This document shows positions 8,374 to 17,419 of a stretch of DNA of 64,000 nt, in pieces. Positions within the stretch are counted from its first letter, which is position 1; each line of letters starts with the position of its first letter. A program made the position numbers and the translations under genes. The notes under the pieces were generated by a model. It searched no databases and was not told the origin of the DNA. It saw only the letters and a program-made list of their open reading frames with translations. This stretch comes from Pollutibacter soli (GTDB lineage: Bacteria > Bacteroidota > Bacteroidia > Chitinophagales > Chitinophagaceae): contig JARJHS010000004.1 of assembly GCA_029269725.1 (NCBI GenBank), positions 492,152 to 556,151 of the forward strand, given 5' to 3'.

Positions 8374-9171
8374 ATGTCCCTTTCTCTCTTTAATCTCGAA
8401 GGCAAAAATGCCCTGGTCACTGGTGCAACACAGGGAATCGGTTTCAGTATTGCACGCGCACTAGGAAAAGCCGGCGCACACATCATCGTAAATGCACGTA
8501 AGCCGGAAAAACTGGAAAAAGCATTGGTACTTTTTGACGGAGAAGGTATTTCCTGCAGTGGCTCACTTTTCGATATCACTGATGTTGCAGCGATAAAAAA
8601 ATCAGTTTCAGAAATTGAAGAGAATACCGGACCTATCGATATTCTTGTAAACAATGCCGGTGTGATCAAAAGGACCGAAGCTGAAAATTTATCTGAAGAG
8701 GATTGGGATACTGTAATTGGTACGAACCTGACAGCACCTTTCCTGCTGTCAAAATACGTTGGGCGATATATGATCAAACGCCGGCGCGGAAAAATAATCA
8801 ATATCTGTTCATTGATGAGTGAGCTCGGCCGTGATACTGTTTCTGCGTACGCTGCAGCCAAAGGCGGATTGAAAATGCTCACGAGAAACCTGGCTACTGA
8901 ATGGGCTCCACACAATATACAGGTGAATGGTATCGGTCCCGGTTATATCGCAACGCCGATCAATTTATCCTATCGCGAGGCAGGAAATCCTTTAAATGAT
9001 TATATCGTGAGTCGAACACCTGCAGGCCGATGGGGAACACCCGAGGACCTGGATGGTGCAGCAATATTTCTTGCTTCATCAGCATCTGATTTTGTAAACG
9101 GTCAGATCATTTATGTTGATGGAGGATTACTTACTTCCTTTGGAAAACCTTTTGTTCAACAGCAAAACTGA
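8374..9171 (+). CDS. SDR sugar-acid dehydrogenase, gluconate 5-dehydrogenase-like
   Basis: 265 residues. Classical SDR motifs: TGATQGIG near 16-23, NNAGV near 92, catalytic Ser in CSLMSELGR, and YAAAK near 158. The block SLMSELGRDTVSAYAAAKGG, followed by NIQVNGIGPGYIATP and RWGTPEDLDG, is characteristic of the gluconate 5-dehydrogenase (IdnO) and KduD branch. Such enzymes oxidise or reduce a ketone on a sugar acid with NAD(P). Here it probably acts on the locus sugar or its aldonate. It leads a tight operon with the isomerase (8-base gap) and MFS transporter (6-base gap). Confidence 0.85.
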   Translation: MSLSLFNLEGKNALVTGATQGIGFSIARALGKAGAHIIVNARKPEKLEKALVLFDGEGISCSGSLFDITDVAAIKKSVSEIEENTGPIDILVNNAGVIKRTEAENLSEEDWDTVIGTNLTAPFLLSKYVGRYMIKRRRGKIINICSLMSELGRDTVSAYAAAKGGLKMLTRNLATEWAPHNIQVNGIGPGYIATPINLSYREAGNPLNDYIVSRTPAGRWGTPEDLDGAAIFLASSASDFVNGQIIYVDGGLLTSFGKPFVQQQN

Positions 9172-9179
9172 GTTGTCAT

Positions 9180-10004
9180 ATGAAAATGAGTTGTCTTTCT
9201 GTTTCGTTGTTTCCTGCTATTATGAATGGAGAATTGACGATTAAAGAATACGCGGCATTCTGTAAAAATATCGGGCTGGATGCATTTGATATTGGTCTCA
9301 TCCTTTTGAAAAATCACACGCCAAAATATATAGACCAGGTAAAAAAGGATATTGCAGAAATCGGCATTCCCCTGGCCATGGTTACTACTTATCCGGACTT
9401 TACACATCCGTCTGAAATACAAAGAGAGCGTGAATTTGATTTTCTTGTTCATGATATCGCACTGGCATCTGCAATAGGTGCAAAATTTTTAAGGGTGACG
9501 GCCGGCCAGGCACATCCTTCTACATCAGAAGAAGATGGTATCCAATGGGCGGTGAGTTATTTGCGCAAGTCTGCCCCTGTAGCAGAAAAATATGGAATCG
9601 AGTTAGTATATGAAGATCATTCCAAACCTGGTGCCTGGGAATATATGGACTTCAGTAATCCGCCGCATATTTTCCTGGAGATTGCGCAACAGTTGAGAGA
9701 TACGTCGATCAGAATCAATTTTGATACAGCGAACATTATAGTTGCCGGCGAGAATACCACACTCGAAGTACTGGATAAAGTTTATGATAAAGTGAGCACG
9801 ATACATGTTGCGGAGACTGCGACGCTGGGAAAAATGGATCCGGTGGCGATAGGTACCGGACTTGTTCCTTTCAGTGAAATATTTCGGTACCTCAAATCAA
9901 AAAATTTCCAGGGCTGGTTATGCCTTGAAGAATGGGGTAATAAGGGAAAGGACGGAGTTAAAGACGCAGTTGCATTTGTAAGAGAAACCTGGGCAAAATC
10001 ATAA
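9180..10004 (+). CDS. Sugar phosphate isomerase/epimerase-like TIM barrel
   Basis: 274 residues of the xylose-isomerase-like/AP-endonuclease-2 TIM-barrel superfamily. Metal-ligand-type motifs are visible: ELVYEDHSK near residue 143, INFDTAN near 180, TIHVAETA near 205, and the C-terminal GWLCLEEWG. These enzymes isomerise or epimerise sugars and sugar acids using a divalent metal. The exact substrate cannot be read. It lies between the SDR and the MFS importer in one operon, so it very likely acts on the imported sugar or its oxidised form. Confidence 0.8.
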   Translation: MKMSCLSVSLFPAIMNGELTIKEYAAFCKNIGLDAFDIGLILLKNHTPKYIDQVKKDIAEIGIPLAMVTTYPDFTHPSEIQREREFDFLVHDIALASAIGAKFLRVTAGQAHPSTSEEDGIQWAVSYLRKSAPVAEKYGIELVYEDHSKPGAWEYMDFSNPPHIFLEIAQQLRDTSIRINFDTANIIVAGENTTLEVLDKVYDKVSTIHVAETATLGKMDPVAIGTGLVPFSEIFRYLKSKNFQGWLCLEEWGNKGKDGVKDAVAFVRETWAKS

Positions 10005-10010
10005 CAAGAA

Positions 10011-11309
10011 ATGGTTTCCACTTTTGATACAGAAAAGAAACCTGGTTTTAAAATCAGGCATTTCAGGTGGTGGATTGCCATACTGCTGGCATTGGCAACA
10101 GCAGTCAATTATCTTGACAGGCAATCATTGCCGATCGTGATCAGTGAGTTGCGAAAAGTAATCCCGGTAAATGATGCGCAGTATGGATTAATCAATAGTT
10201 TGTTCCTGCTGGCTTATGGAACCATGTACGCCGTTGGTGGAAGAATAATCGATGTACTGGGTACAAGACGCGGTTACGCAGTGATGATCATCTGGTGGTC
10301 GCTCGCGAATGTGATGCATGGTTTTGTTGCAAGTGTAGTGGGGCTCGGTGTAGCGCGCTTTCTGTTAGGTATAGGCGAAGGCGGCGGTTTTCCCGGATCG
10401 GCAAAAGCCGTGTCTGAATGGTTTCCTAAAAAAGAAAGATCTTTTGCGTTCGGCATTTTTAATACAGGTTCCAGTTTAGGAGCAGTAGTAGCACCGCCTT
10501 TGATTGCCGGGATTGTAGGATGGCAGGATTGGCGATGGGCATTTTTTGTAACAGGGGCACTCGGATTAATTTGGGTGATTGCCTGGCTGAGAATATATAC
10601 TGTGCCTTCTAAAAACAAGTATGTCACCAGCGACGAGAAAATCTATATCGAAAGAGAGCAGGCTGCTGACGGATCATCTGCTCCTATAAAATTACCCTGG
10701 CTTAGTCTGTTCAGATTTAAAAATGTATGGGCACTTCTGCTAGTTAAATTTCTTACGGATTCCGGCTGGTTCTTTTTTATTTTCTGGCTGCCAAAATACC
10801 TGAGCGATGTCCGGGGGCTTCAAATCAAAGAGATTGGCAGTTATGCGATCATTCCTTATGCAGCAGCAGGCGTCGGAAGTTTCCTCGCCGGATGGATCAG
10901 CAGCTACATGTTAAAAAGAAATTTCTCCATTGATGCAGCCCGCAAAATTCCAATGGGTTTCGCCGCAGCTTTGTTGCCCGCATCGTTACTGATCACAGGC
11001 AGCTCATTGAGTATGTGCCTGGTATTTTTCAGCCTCGCCATGTTTGGTCACCAGTTCTGGTCAACACTTGTACAAACACTTGCAACAGATATTTTCCCTT
11101 CTAAAGTGGTTGGATCGGTAGCAGGATTAATGGGCGCCATTGGTACTTATGGTGCAATGTTGTTCAGCCTGATTGTGGGCTATCTTATCCAGAATTCCGG
11201 TTATGGACCGGCATTCATTATTGCAGGAATTCTTCATCCCGTTAGTTTTATTCTCCTGCTGCTGATGGTTAAAAAAATTAAAATGCAGCAGATCGACCAG
11301 AAGAGTTAA
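10011..11309 (+). CDS. MFS transporter of the anion:cation symporter (hexuronate/sugar-acid) type
   Basis: 432 residues with about 12 membrane segments. The signatures NYLDRQSLPIVI in TM1 and GIGEGGGFPGSAKAVSEW between TM4 and TM5 are those of the ACS family (ExuT, GudP). Members import hexuronates, glucarate and related sugar acids with protons across the inner membrane. In this locus it should move the product of outer-membrane and periplasmic processing into the cytoplasm. It is the third gene of the SDR operon; the next gene has its own promoter-like box. Confidence 0.88.
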   Translation: MVSTFDTEKKPGFKIRHFRWWIAILLALATAVNYLDRQSLPIVISELRKVIPVNDAQYGLINSLFLLAYGTMYAVGGRIIDVLGTRRGYAVMIIWWSLANVMHGFVASVVGLGVARFLLGIGEGGGFPGSAKAVSEWFPKKERSFAFGIFNTGSSLGAVVAPPLIAGIVGWQDWRWAFFVTGALGLIWVIAWLRIYTVPSKNKYVTSDEKIYIEREQAADGSSAPIKLPWLSLFRFKNVWALLLVKFLTDSGWFFFIFWLPKYLSDVRGLQIKEIGSYAIIPYAAAGVGSFLAGWISSYMLKRNFSIDAARKIPMGFAAALLPASLLITGSSLSMCLVFFSLAMFGHQFWSTLVQTLATDIFPSKVVGSVAGLMGAIGTYGAMLFSLIVGYLIQNSGYGPAFIIAGILHPVSFILLLLMVKKIKMQQIDQKS

Positions 11310-11342
11310 CAGATTTCCCCGCGTAAAAAGACAGCATTGGTT

Positions 11343-11350
11343 TATTTTTG
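11343..11350 (+). promoter_or_regulatory. TAnnTTTG -7 box for the propeller hydrolase
   Basis: TATTTTTG fits the Bacteroidota -7 consensus and lies 67 bases before ATG 11418. It lies just after an in-frame GTG that would otherwise extend the protein by 27 residues before the signal peptide, which supports the later start. Confidence 0.45.
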
Positions 11351-11417
11351 GTTTTATTCAGATCGATTCTTCGTAGTATCAAGAATGATCTGTAAAGTCA
11401 AAATCAAGTTCCAGACC

Positions 11418-12407
11418 ATGAGAATTTTATCTGCCATTTTCATTTTCGTATTTGCTGTACTATCAATAAGTGTATTCGCGCAGGACCCTGCAAAAAAGAA
11501 GCTTACACAATATCAACCCAGGATTGAAGGAGAGTGGTGGAGCATTACGGGGCAGCCGGATCTTGGAGAGTTTTCCAGCGATAAACAGCAGCCTGTGGAT
11601 TTTACAGTATGGCAGGCGAAGGATGATACATGGCAATTGATGTCCTGTATTCGCGGAGTTAATAGTGGTGGAAAAGGTCGTTTGTTTTACAGATGGGAAA
11701 CAAAAAATTTAAAAGATACTGCATGGACACCGATGGGAATTGCCATGCAGGCAGACACTACTCTTGGTGAAGAGAACATGGGATTGCAGGCGCCATACGT
11801 ATTTAAGGAGAAAGGAAAATATTATATGGTGTACGGTGACTGGAACAATATCTGTATGGCTACAAGTGAAGATGGAAAAACTTTTACACGTACAAAAAAT
11901 ATAAGCGGTAAACCTTCATTGTTTGCCGGACCACGTACCAACCCGAGAGATCCGATGGTACTTAAGGTAAATGGAATTTTTTATTTGTATTACTGTGCGC
12001 ACAATGCTAAAGACGACAGAACCGGTCAGGCGCAGGGCTCAATTTATGTCAGGGCGTCCAAGGACCTGATAAGGTGGAGTGAACCAAAAGTGGTGGCGGA
12101 AGGTGGTTCTGCTCAACGCCAGACACAATGGTATGGCGGTGATATCGAATGTCCATTTGTCGTACAGTATAAAGATGCTTTCATTCTTTTCAGAAATCAG
12201 AAATATGGTAAGGATTATCTGAATACGCAATACTCTTCTGACACTCCATTGGATTTTGGGATTAATGATGATAAGTATCTTGTAAGCCAGCTATCAGTTG
12301 CTGCACCAGAAATCATTTACTCCGGAGGACAGTATTATATTATTTCGTTGAAGCCAGGTCTTAATGGGATGAAGATGGCGAAGCTGAATTTTGAGAAAGT
12401 GAGGTAA
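11418..12407 (+). CDS. Secreted five-bladed beta-propeller glycoside hydrolase-like protein (GH43/GH32/GH117-like)
   Basis: 329 residues beginning with a clear signal peptide (MRILSAIFIFVFAVLS…VFAQ). The body shows repeated blade motifs such as QAPYVFKEKGKYYMVYGD, NPRDPMVLKVNGIFYLYY, CPFVVQYKDAFILFRN and APEIIYSGGQYYIIS, as in GH43-type propellers. The acidic residues in RDPM, DIECP and APE are candidates for the usual Asp/Asp/Glu triad. No family number can be fixed by eye. It is probably a periplasmic or surface exo-acting hydrolase of the sugar locus. Confidence 0.7.
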   Translation: MRILSAIFIFVFAVLSISVFAQDPAKKKLTQYQPRIEGEWWSITGQPDLGEFSSDKQQPVDFTVWQAKDDTWQLMSCIRGVNSGGKGRLFYRWETKNLKDTAWTPMGIAMQADTTLGEENMGLQAPYVFKEKGKYYMVYGDWNNICMATSEDGKTFTRTKNISGKPSLFAGPRTNPRDPMVLKVNGIFYLYYCAHNAKDDRTGQAQGSIYVRASKDLIRWSEPKVVAEGGSAQRQTQWYGGDIECPFVVQYKDAFILFRNQKYGKDYLNTQYSSDTPLDFGINDDKYLVSQLSVAAPEIIYSGGQYYIISLKPGLNGMKMAKLNFEKVR

Positions 12408-12485
12408 GGTGAACAGCGAGGCAGGAGGCAGTAGAAGACAGCCAGGCAATAGTGAGAAGGCAATAAGCAATAGGAAACAGCCGGC
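12408..12485. repeat. Purine-rich quasi-repeat tail after a stop codon
   Basis: Immediately after the TAA of the propeller gene runs A/G-rich sequence with loose units GGCAGGAGGCAG, GGCAATAGTGAG and GGCAATAAGCAATAGG. A C/T-rich segment at 12797-12830 (CTCCTGCCTCCCC) looks like the same kind of sequence in the other orientation. No ORF. Confidence 0.6.
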
Positions 12486-12840
12486 GCCTGCAACTGGAAG
12501 ATCCTGGTTTTCGTATTGAGATAAAAAAGTCCCCTTATGACTGTTCAAGTGAATCAGAGAACACATCCGTTAAAGTTGGTGCAAACAAAAAGCATTTAAC
12601 TATTACTATTTTTTTCCGTTTCAATGTTTGGTTTTCACGTTTAAGCATATTAATGCCAGATGAAAATCAATTCAGAACAAAGAATTTTTGCAATTGAATA
12701 TTGCCTGAACATAATACATATTTGCAGGCAAGTGAATTCTATTTTTATAGTTAATGTTGTTTCTATTTCGGTGATTGTGCTAGTCACTACAAACTAAATC
12801 TCCTGCCTCCCCACTCCCGCCTCCCTTCTTGTTAAAATAC

Positions 12841-12901
12841 TTCACTGCTCCGGTAAATTGCTTCACCAATTCTTTCTTTCTGTGTAATATTTTTATGATG
12901 T
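12841..12901 (+). promoter_or_regulatory. Shared 61-bp regulatory element, copy 2 (candidate AraC site)
   Basis: Gap-free partner of 8262-8322. TTCACTGC at 12841 and TTCACCAA at 12862 are spaced 21 bases, as in copy 1, around the conserved core GTAAATTGCTTCA, followed by TATTTTTATG. It lies about 250 bases before the isomerase that heads the SusC/SusD unit. The remaining spacer, 12902-13153, shows no gene. Confidence 0.6.
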
Positions 12902-13153
12902 TGTAAAATTTAATACTTCAGTGTATTGAAGTTTTGAACGATTGATTTTGCCAGAACTAACTTTCTCGCCGGACCGGGATAATGTATAGATCCACTATGC
13001 ACTGTTACCGGACCCAGGATCTTCTTGTTGCAGGCAAATCATTTTCAAAGAAGCTGCAATACTTCTGATTAAAATTATTCAGTACCGGAAATTCGGAATA
13101 AGAGAAACATTCGTGAGCGTTTCGTATTGCGGATGGTGAACAAAAAGACTGCG

Positions 13154-14041
13154 ATGAAATTATCAATTGCTATTGCTGATACCCATGCACTACCGAGCGC
13201 CTTTGTTGTTTTCAGGGGATTTGACGAATGTATTCCCAAAGCGGCTTCTCTTGGATTTGATGGAGTTGAACTTGCACTGAAAGAAGCAGATGAAATCAAT
13301 ACAAGTAAACTGGCCAGGTTATTAAGCGACAATGGATTGCTGGTGAGTTGTATCTCGACAGGACAGGTGTATGCTGATAGTGGTTTGATGTTTACTCATG
13401 AAGATCCTGTAAAGCGCGAAGAGGTAAAACAGATTTTCAGGGAATTGATTGATCTGGCAAAAGATTTCGGAAAGATGATCAATATCGGAAGGGTGAGAGG
13501 AAATATTGGCGATAGAAATAAAGACAAAGTAGAAGACCTTTTTGTTGAAGTCGCACGTGAGCTGTGTTCTTATGCAGCAAAAAGAGAAGTGACGCTGATT
13601 CTCGAACCGGTGAATCGTTATGAAATTGATTTTATCAATAGTGTTGAAGAAGGGGTGAGCCTGATGAAGAAAATTGACATGCCGAATATGAGATTGATGC
13701 CTGACATCTTTCATATGAATATCGAAGACAGGGCAATTGGTGCTGAGCTTGCAAAGCATATCGATTATATCAGGTATATACATATGGCAGATAGTAATCG
13801 CCTTGCGCCTGGAAGAGGACATCTCGATTTTAATGAAGTGTTTTATCATCTGTTAAAATCAGGTTATGATGGTTGGGTCTCAGCGGAGATTTTACCTCGG
13901 CCCGATCCGGATGAAGCAGCGAAGCAAACAGCAGAGTTCCTGTTGCCATTGATCAGAAAATATAATGCAGATATAAAAACACATGCGGGCAGGAAGGGAA
14001 ATGGTGCAGTGGCACAGCATGCAGGACTAACCAATAAATAG
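13154..14041 (+). CDS. Sugar phosphate isomerase/epimerase-like TIM barrel (second copy)
   Basis: 295 residues of the xylose-isomerase-like TIM-barrel superfamily. Key metal-binding segments are LILEPVNRYE near residue 155, LMPDIFHM near 190, IHMADSNR near 220 and WVSAEILPRPDP near 250. It is distinct from the paralogue at 9180. The ATG at 13154 gives a family-like N-terminus (MKLSIAIAD); an in-frame ATG at 13133 is possible. It precedes susC by 153 bases and probably works on the sugar taken up by SusCD. Confidence 0.8.
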   Translation: MKLSIAIADTHALPSAFVVFRGFDECIPKAASLGFDGVELALKEADEINTSKLARLLSDNGLLVSCISTGQVYADSGLMFTHEDPVKREEVKQIFRELIDLAKDFGKMINIGRVRGNIGDRNKDKVEDLFVEVARELCSYAAKREVTLILEPVNRYEIDFINSVEEGVSLMKKIDMPNMRLMPDIFHMNIEDRAIGAELAKHIDYIRYIHMADSNRLAPGRGHLDFNEVFYHLLKSGYDGWVSAEILPRPDPDEAAKQTAEFLLPLIRKYNADIKTHAGRKGNGAVAQHAGLTNK

Positions 14042-14136
14042 ACACTGAATCACCGGAATTAGAATACACCTGCGGGAGCAGTATGGGCAAACTATTGCCG
14101 GTGAAACCAGTACGTGATTTTAAATAGCTGTCGCTT

Positions 14137-14153
14137 CTTTGTCAACGACAAAG
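14137..14153 (+). promoter_or_regulatory. Palindrome in the susC leader
   Basis: CTTTGTC at 14137-14143, AAC, GACAAAG at 14147-14153: a perfect 7-bp inverted repeat with a 3-base centre, 41 bases before the susC start. It may be an operator or an mRNA hairpin affecting susC expression. Confidence 0.45.
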
Positions 14154-14194
14154 TTGTGATTAAAGCCTCCAGTCAAATATTAAATTTTCACGAG

Positions 14195-17100
14195 ATGAAA
14201 AAACTAACTTGCCGTATGTCCAGCCGATTCCCCCGAATCGGCTATGCGTTACCGTTCAGTGATCCTGGTCAGGGCAGAAAGAATGGTGTGTGCCATCTTC
14301 ATCAGTTCCTACTGTTGGCAGTTTTTGTTTTGTCAGGTTTTGTGGTATCTGCACAATCTCCTGTGGTTAAAGGTACTGTGACAAATGACAAAGCAGAACC
14401 ATTAAGTGCTGTAACAGTAAACCTGAAAGGAACCTCACAATCTGTAGTTACCAACGACCAGGGTGAGTACTCTATCGCTGTACCCAATGGAAAGGGAACA
14501 CTGGTTTTTTCTTATGCTGGTTTTGTAACCATCGAGCAGGAAATAAAAGGTGAATCAACTTTTAACCTCGCCATGGCGCCGCAGGCTGCCGCATTGAACA
14601 CAGTAGTTGTTGTAGGATACGGTACTGCGCGAAGAAAAGATCTGACAGGTGCAGTTTCTTCTGTAAAAGCAGAGCGGATGGAAAATGAAAAGCCGCAATC
14701 ATTACAGGATATTCTCCGAGGTAACGTTGCCGGCCTGCAGGTTGGATTAAACTCCAATGCAAAAGGTGATCCTGCAATGGAGCTTCGTGGCGATAACAGT
14801 CTTAAAACATCTTCATCACCATTGATTGTGCTCGATGGTGTTATCTATCCCGGAACTTTATCCGACATCAATCCGAATGATATAGCAACGATCGACATCC
14901 TGAAAGATGCTTCGTCATCTGCGATATTCGGAGCACGTTCTGCCAATGGTATTATACAGATTACAACGAAACGTGGTGAAGGAAGCGGTAAGCCTACGAT
15001 AAATTTTAATACCAGTCTTGGTCTTGCACAGCCAGCAAGAATTATGAAGGTGTATGGTCCGGAAGGTTTTATTGACTGGCGTACCGATGTGATCACATCT
15101 ATGAACAGATATAATCCTGCAGTCAGTCAGAAATTGTACATCTACCAGGATCCAAACAATCTTCCCGCAGGTGTAACTCTCGATATGTGGCGCGATGGAA
15201 ATAACGGAGATGTGACTGATATCTTTTTAACGCGCCTTGGATTGAACACTCTTGAGCAGGCAAATTATAAATCAGGCAAAAGTTTTGATTGGGAAGATGC
15301 AGTTTACCAGACGGGACTTCGCCAGGATTACAATGTATCGTTATCTGGAAGACAGAAAGCATTCACCTATTACTGGTCCGTGGGCTATAACAATAATGAA
15401 GGCGTTGTAGTTGGTGACCAGTTCAAGACATTGCGCAGCCGGTTGAATTTCGACGTAAAGATTACTGATTGGTTGAACATGGGTACAAACCTTCAGTTTG
15501 CACAACGCGATGAAAGTAATATACAGGCGGTATGGCAGGATGTATATCGTGCTTCTCCTTACGGATCTTATTTTAAGGATGATGGTGTTTCCCTTCGTTT
15601 GAGCCCGACTGATGATCTGGTTGGATCTAAGAATCCTTTGTATGACCGGGCATTTCAAAACAGGCTGCTGGATTTTACAACTCTGCTAGGAACAGCTTAT
15701 GCAAATGTGAAGCTGCCACTCGGGATCAGTTATCAACTGAATTTCTCACCGCGATTTGAATGGTATCGCAATTATAACCACAGATCTTCTCAGCATGAAG
15801 AATGGAAAGCATTTGGTGGTGAGGTAACCCGGCAGAATCAGAATATTTTCAGCTGGCAGCTGGATAATATTTTCAAGTGGAGTAAAACAATTGCTGTTGA
15901 TCATAAAATTGATGCAACATTCCTCATCAATGCGGAAAAATACCAGAGCTGGTTCAGCTCGCTTGGTACACAGGGATTCTCGCCAACAGATGTGTTGGGT
16001 TACGGTAATGTATCTGCCGGATCGAGTGCATCAAATATTATTGGCGCCAATGATGAATACAGCACGGGTGATGCGTTGATGGGACGCCTGTTTTATTCTT
16101 TCAAAGACAGGTATATGCTGACAGCTTCGATCAGGAGAGATGGTTACTCTGCATTTGGTCTTGAAAACCCCAGGGCCGTATTCCCTGCGATTGCTTTAGG
16201 TTGGGTATTCACTGATGAGAAGTTTGCAAAAAACAATATACTGACTTATGGTAAACTTCGTGCTTCATGGGGAGAAAACGGAAACCGTGAGATCGGGAGA
16301 TATGATGCATTGTCCGACATGACCATCGGCAAGTATGCCTACTACACATTGAATGGTATGGCATACCAGAGCAATACACTCACAGTGACGCGTATGTCCA
16401 ATTCTCATCTCAAATGGGAAAAGAGCCGTGCACTCAACTTTGGTCTTGATTTCGGTTTCCTGAACGGATTATTTGATGGTTCAATCGAAGTGTATAAAAT
16501 GAATACACTTGATCTGCTCGTTGACAGGAAGCTTCCTGATGTGGTTGGTTTTACTTCTGTGACTGCGAATCTTGGGGAAGTTGAAAACCGTGGTATTGAA
16601 ATCGCACTTAATGCGAGAGTAATGGATCACAAGAATTTCAGGTGGCGCGCTTCTGCAAACGTTACTGTAAACAGAAATAAGATTGTTCATTTGTATGGCG
16701 ATATGGTTGATATTCTTGATGGCAATGGAAATAAAATTGGCCAGAAAGAATCCGACGACAGAACAAATAAGTGGTTTATCGGGCAAGCAATTGACAGAAT
16801 CTGGGATCCGGTGGTGATGGGTGTATGGCAAATCGGACAGGAAGCCGATGCCGCTGTTTTTAACCAGTTTCCTGGCGATTTCAGAATAAAAGATGGAGAT
16901 AAGACTGGTAAGATCAACGAACTCGATTATGAGTTCCAGGGTTATACAGAGCCTCGTGTGCGCTGGAACCTCAGGAATGAGTTCACCATATTCAAAGACC
17001 TGTTTTTTTCATTTAATATATATTCTTACTGGGGTCATAAAAAAGCGTATAACGAAGCGAAAAACAGCAATGGTTTTCCGGAACGTAACAACTCATATGC

Positions 17101-17401
17101 CACGGAATACTGGACGCCGGAAAATCCAATCAACGATGCAAGCCGCATTCGTTCATCTGCAGGTGGGATCAACTTTAATGTATGGCGTGATGCATCCTTT
17201 ATCCGCCTGGACAATGTGACGATGGCTTATAATGTACCGAAAGATTTTCTGAAACGCCTTACGCTGACAAATTTCCGTGTATTTGCTTCGATCAGGAATA
17301 CGGGGGTATGGGCACCTAACTGGCCAAAAAATTACTGGGATCCTGAGAACAATGGACCAACGCAGCGCATCTACACATTCGGCATCGATCTATCTCTCTA
17401 A
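14195..17401 (+). CDS. susC: SusC-family TonB-dependent outer-membrane transporter
   Basis: 1068 residues, the usual SusC size. Order: an unusually long, basic N-terminal leader (about 53 residues, hydrophobic part FLLLAVFVLSGFVVSAQ), a carboxypeptidase-D regulatory-like domain (VKGTVTNDKAEPLSAVTVNLKGT), a TonB-box/plug region (VVVGYGTARRKDLTGAVSSV…LQDILRGNVAGLQV, then PLIVLDGVIY, DILKDASSSAIFGARSANG), and a beta-barrel to the end. It imports oligosaccharides captured by SusD, powered by TonB-ExbBD. ATG 14195 is preferred over an upstream GTG at 14114. SusD follows 18 bases downstream. Confidence 0.96.
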   Translation: MKKLTCRMSSRFPRIGYALPFSDPGQGRKNGVCHLHQFLLLAVFVLSGFVVSAQSPVVKGTVTNDKAEPLSAVTVNLKGTSQSVVTNDQGEYSIAVPNGKGTLVFSYAGFVTIEQEIKGESTFNLAMAPQAAALNTVVVVGYGTARRKDLTGAVSSVKAERMENEKPQSLQDILRGNVAGLQVGLNSNAKGDPAMELRGDNSLKTSSSPLIVLDGVIYPGTLSDINPNDIATIDILKDASSSAIFGARSANGIIQITTKRGEGSGKPTINFNTSLGLAQPARIMKVYGPEGFIDWRTDVITSMNRYNPAVSQKLYIYQDPNNLPAGVTLDMWRDGNNGDVTDIFLTRLGLNTLEQANYKSGKSFDWEDAVYQTGLRQDYNVSLSGRQKAFTYYWSVGYNNNEGVVVGDQFKTLRSRLNFDVKITDWLNMGTNLQFAQRDESNIQAVWQDVYRASPYGSYFKDDGVSLRLSPTDDLVGSKNPLYDRAFQNRLLDFTTLLGTAYANVKLPLGISYQLNFSPRFEWYRNYNHRSSQHEEWKAFGGEVTRQNQNIFSWQLDNIFKWSKTIAVDHKIDATFLINAEKYQSWFSSLGTQGFSPTDVLGYGNVSAGSSASNIIGANDEYSTGDALMGRLFYSFKDRYMLTASIRRDGYSAFGLENPRAVFPAIALGWVFTDEKFAKNNILTYGKLRASWGENGNREIGRYDALSDMTIGKYAYYTLNGMAYQSNTLTVTRMSNSHLKWEKSRALNFGLDFGFLNGLFDGSIEVYKMNTLDLLVDRKLPDVVGFTSVTANLGEVENRGIEIALNARVMDHKNFRWRASANVTVNRNKIVHLYGDMVDILDGNGNKIGQKESDDRTNKWFIGQAIDRIWDPVVMGVWQIGQEADAAVFNQFPGDFRIKDGDKTGKINELDYEFQGYTEPRVRWNLRNEFTIFKDLFFSFNIYSYWGHKKAYNEAKNSNGFPERNNSYATEYWTPENPINDASRIRSSAGGINFNVWRDASFIRLDNVTMAYNVPKDFLKRLTLTNFRVFASIRNTGVWAPNWPKNYWDPENNGPTQRIYTFGIDLSL

Positions 17402-17419
17402 TCATAATAAATAAAAATT

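Noticed and set aside
14302-16917. Several minus-strand frames opposite susC
   Set aside because: They are antisense to an unmistakable SusC gene and show no domain or start context.
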